From the NCBI GenBank assembly GCA_028281235.1, contig JANQKG010000054.1, positions 1-37,282 on the forward strand: a stretch of 37,282 bases of DNA, given 5' to 3'. This document shows, piece by piece, positions 36,961 to 37,282 of this stretch; the stretch's first letter is position 1; every line of letters starts with the position of its first letter. The notes beneath the pieces are model-generated. The model ran no database searches. It saw only the letters and a list, made by a program, of their open reading frames with translations, and was not told the origin of the DNA. The translations under genes were made by a program, and so were the position numbers. This DNA comes from Afifellaceae bacterium (GTDB lineage Bacteria; Pseudomonadota; Alphaproteobacteria; Rhizobiales; Afifellaceae).

Positions 36961-37282
36961 ATGCTATTTATCGTGGGCAATCAGCGGACGACCATCGTGG
37001 CTGAGACCCACGACCCGAAACGCATCAATGAACTAAGGGCGATTTTCCAGGAGTACTTTAAACAATTTCCTGGTATCCGAAATTTCATCAGCCGCGGCTC
37101 TATTATCTCCAGCAACGATGGAGGCTCGCGCAGTGTGAACCTGGATATCAGTGGAGCCAATCTCAGCGAGATTTATACCGTAGCAGAAGCGGCCTACAGA
37201 CGGGCGTTCGAAGTTCTGGACAATCCTTCGGTCAACTCGACGCCCTCGGCACTGAGTCTTCAACAACCCATGGTAGAACTCC
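36961..37282 (+). CDS. RND-family efflux pump, internal fragment (foreign to the locus)
   Basis: An open frame to the end of the window reads [38 protein letters not shown] and [20 protein letters not shown]. This resembles part of the periplasmic porter domain of a hydrophobe/amphiphile efflux (AcrB-like) RND transporter. It has no start or end in the window and lies in a different frame from atpG. Codon use and GC are clearly lower than in the rest of the window, so it probably comes from another genome region or organism. Confidence 0.75.
   Translation, partial: MLFIVGNQRTTIVAETHDPKRINELRAIFQEYFKQFPGIRNFISRGSIISSNDGGSRSVNLDISGANLSEIYTVAEAAYRRAFEVLDNPSVNSTPSALSLQQPMVEL

Noticed and set aside
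36961-37004. Continuation of atpG to a stop at 37004
   Set aside because: After about 36950 the residues do not match AtpG. The stop is reached by chance in the foreign sequence, whose real coding frame is different.

Overview
The window looks like a chromosomal segment of an alphaproteobacterium of the order Hyphomicrobiales (Rhizobiales). This rests on high GC, the gene order sdhCDAB ... zapE-mdh-sucCDAB-lpd ... xerC/priA-atpHAG, an Omp19/Inh-type lipoprotein, and short palindromic intergenic repeats of the GAGCATGATC, GTCATCCCGG and CGTAGCCCGC types that I know from rhizobial genomes. I saw no tRNA, rRNA or CRISPR array. No database search was possible, so all family names rest on motif recognition.

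Layout. 1-3.4 kb: pyroglutamyl-peptidase (pcp) convergent with pyridoxal kinase (pdxY), then a CitE/HpcH-type CoA-ester lyase with a DUF1737 gene and a conserved hypothetical gene. 3.4-5.1 kb (minus): a DUF5671-like membrane protein behind a type II toxin-antitoxin pair whose ParE/RelE-like toxin is frameshifted. 5.2-10.0 kb: the succinate dehydrogenase operon sdhC-D-A-B, with a large palindromic repeat between sdhC and sdhD and three extra genes (small secreted protein, DUF3052, VapD ribonuclease) between sdhA and sdhB. 10.1-14.9 kb: MltB-type transglycosylase, repeat-rich spacer, PlsC-like acyltransferase, Omp19-like lipoprotein, ZapE ATPase and a minus-strand histone-H1-like protein. 15.1-25.9 kb: the TCA cluster mdh-sucC-sucD-sucA-sucB-lpd. 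It is interrupted by VapBC debris plus two paralogous membrane proteins between sucC and sucD, and by DUF2442 and LysE genes between sucB and lpd. 25.9-30.6 kb: an EamA transporter bracketed by mosaic repeats, a small secreted protein, xerC and an MFS transporter. 30.6-32.7 kb: priA. 32.8-34.4 kb (minus): a probable RNase A-like toxin gene followed by three tandem copies of a 77-residue gene. 34.65-36.95 kb: atpH, atpA and the start of atpG. The last ~330 bases encode a piece of an unrelated RND efflux pump in a lower-GC style, so the right end is probably a chimeric assembly join.

How it works together. The core is central carbon and energy metabolism: malate dehydrogenase, succinyl-CoA synthetase, 2-oxoglutarate dehydrogenase E1/E2/E3, succinate dehydrogenase and F1-ATPase. 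Intact or decayed toxin-antitoxin and conflict genes sit at the seams of these operons. The most interesting locus is the candidate RNase A-like toxin with a tandemly amplified putative immunity gene between priA and atpH.
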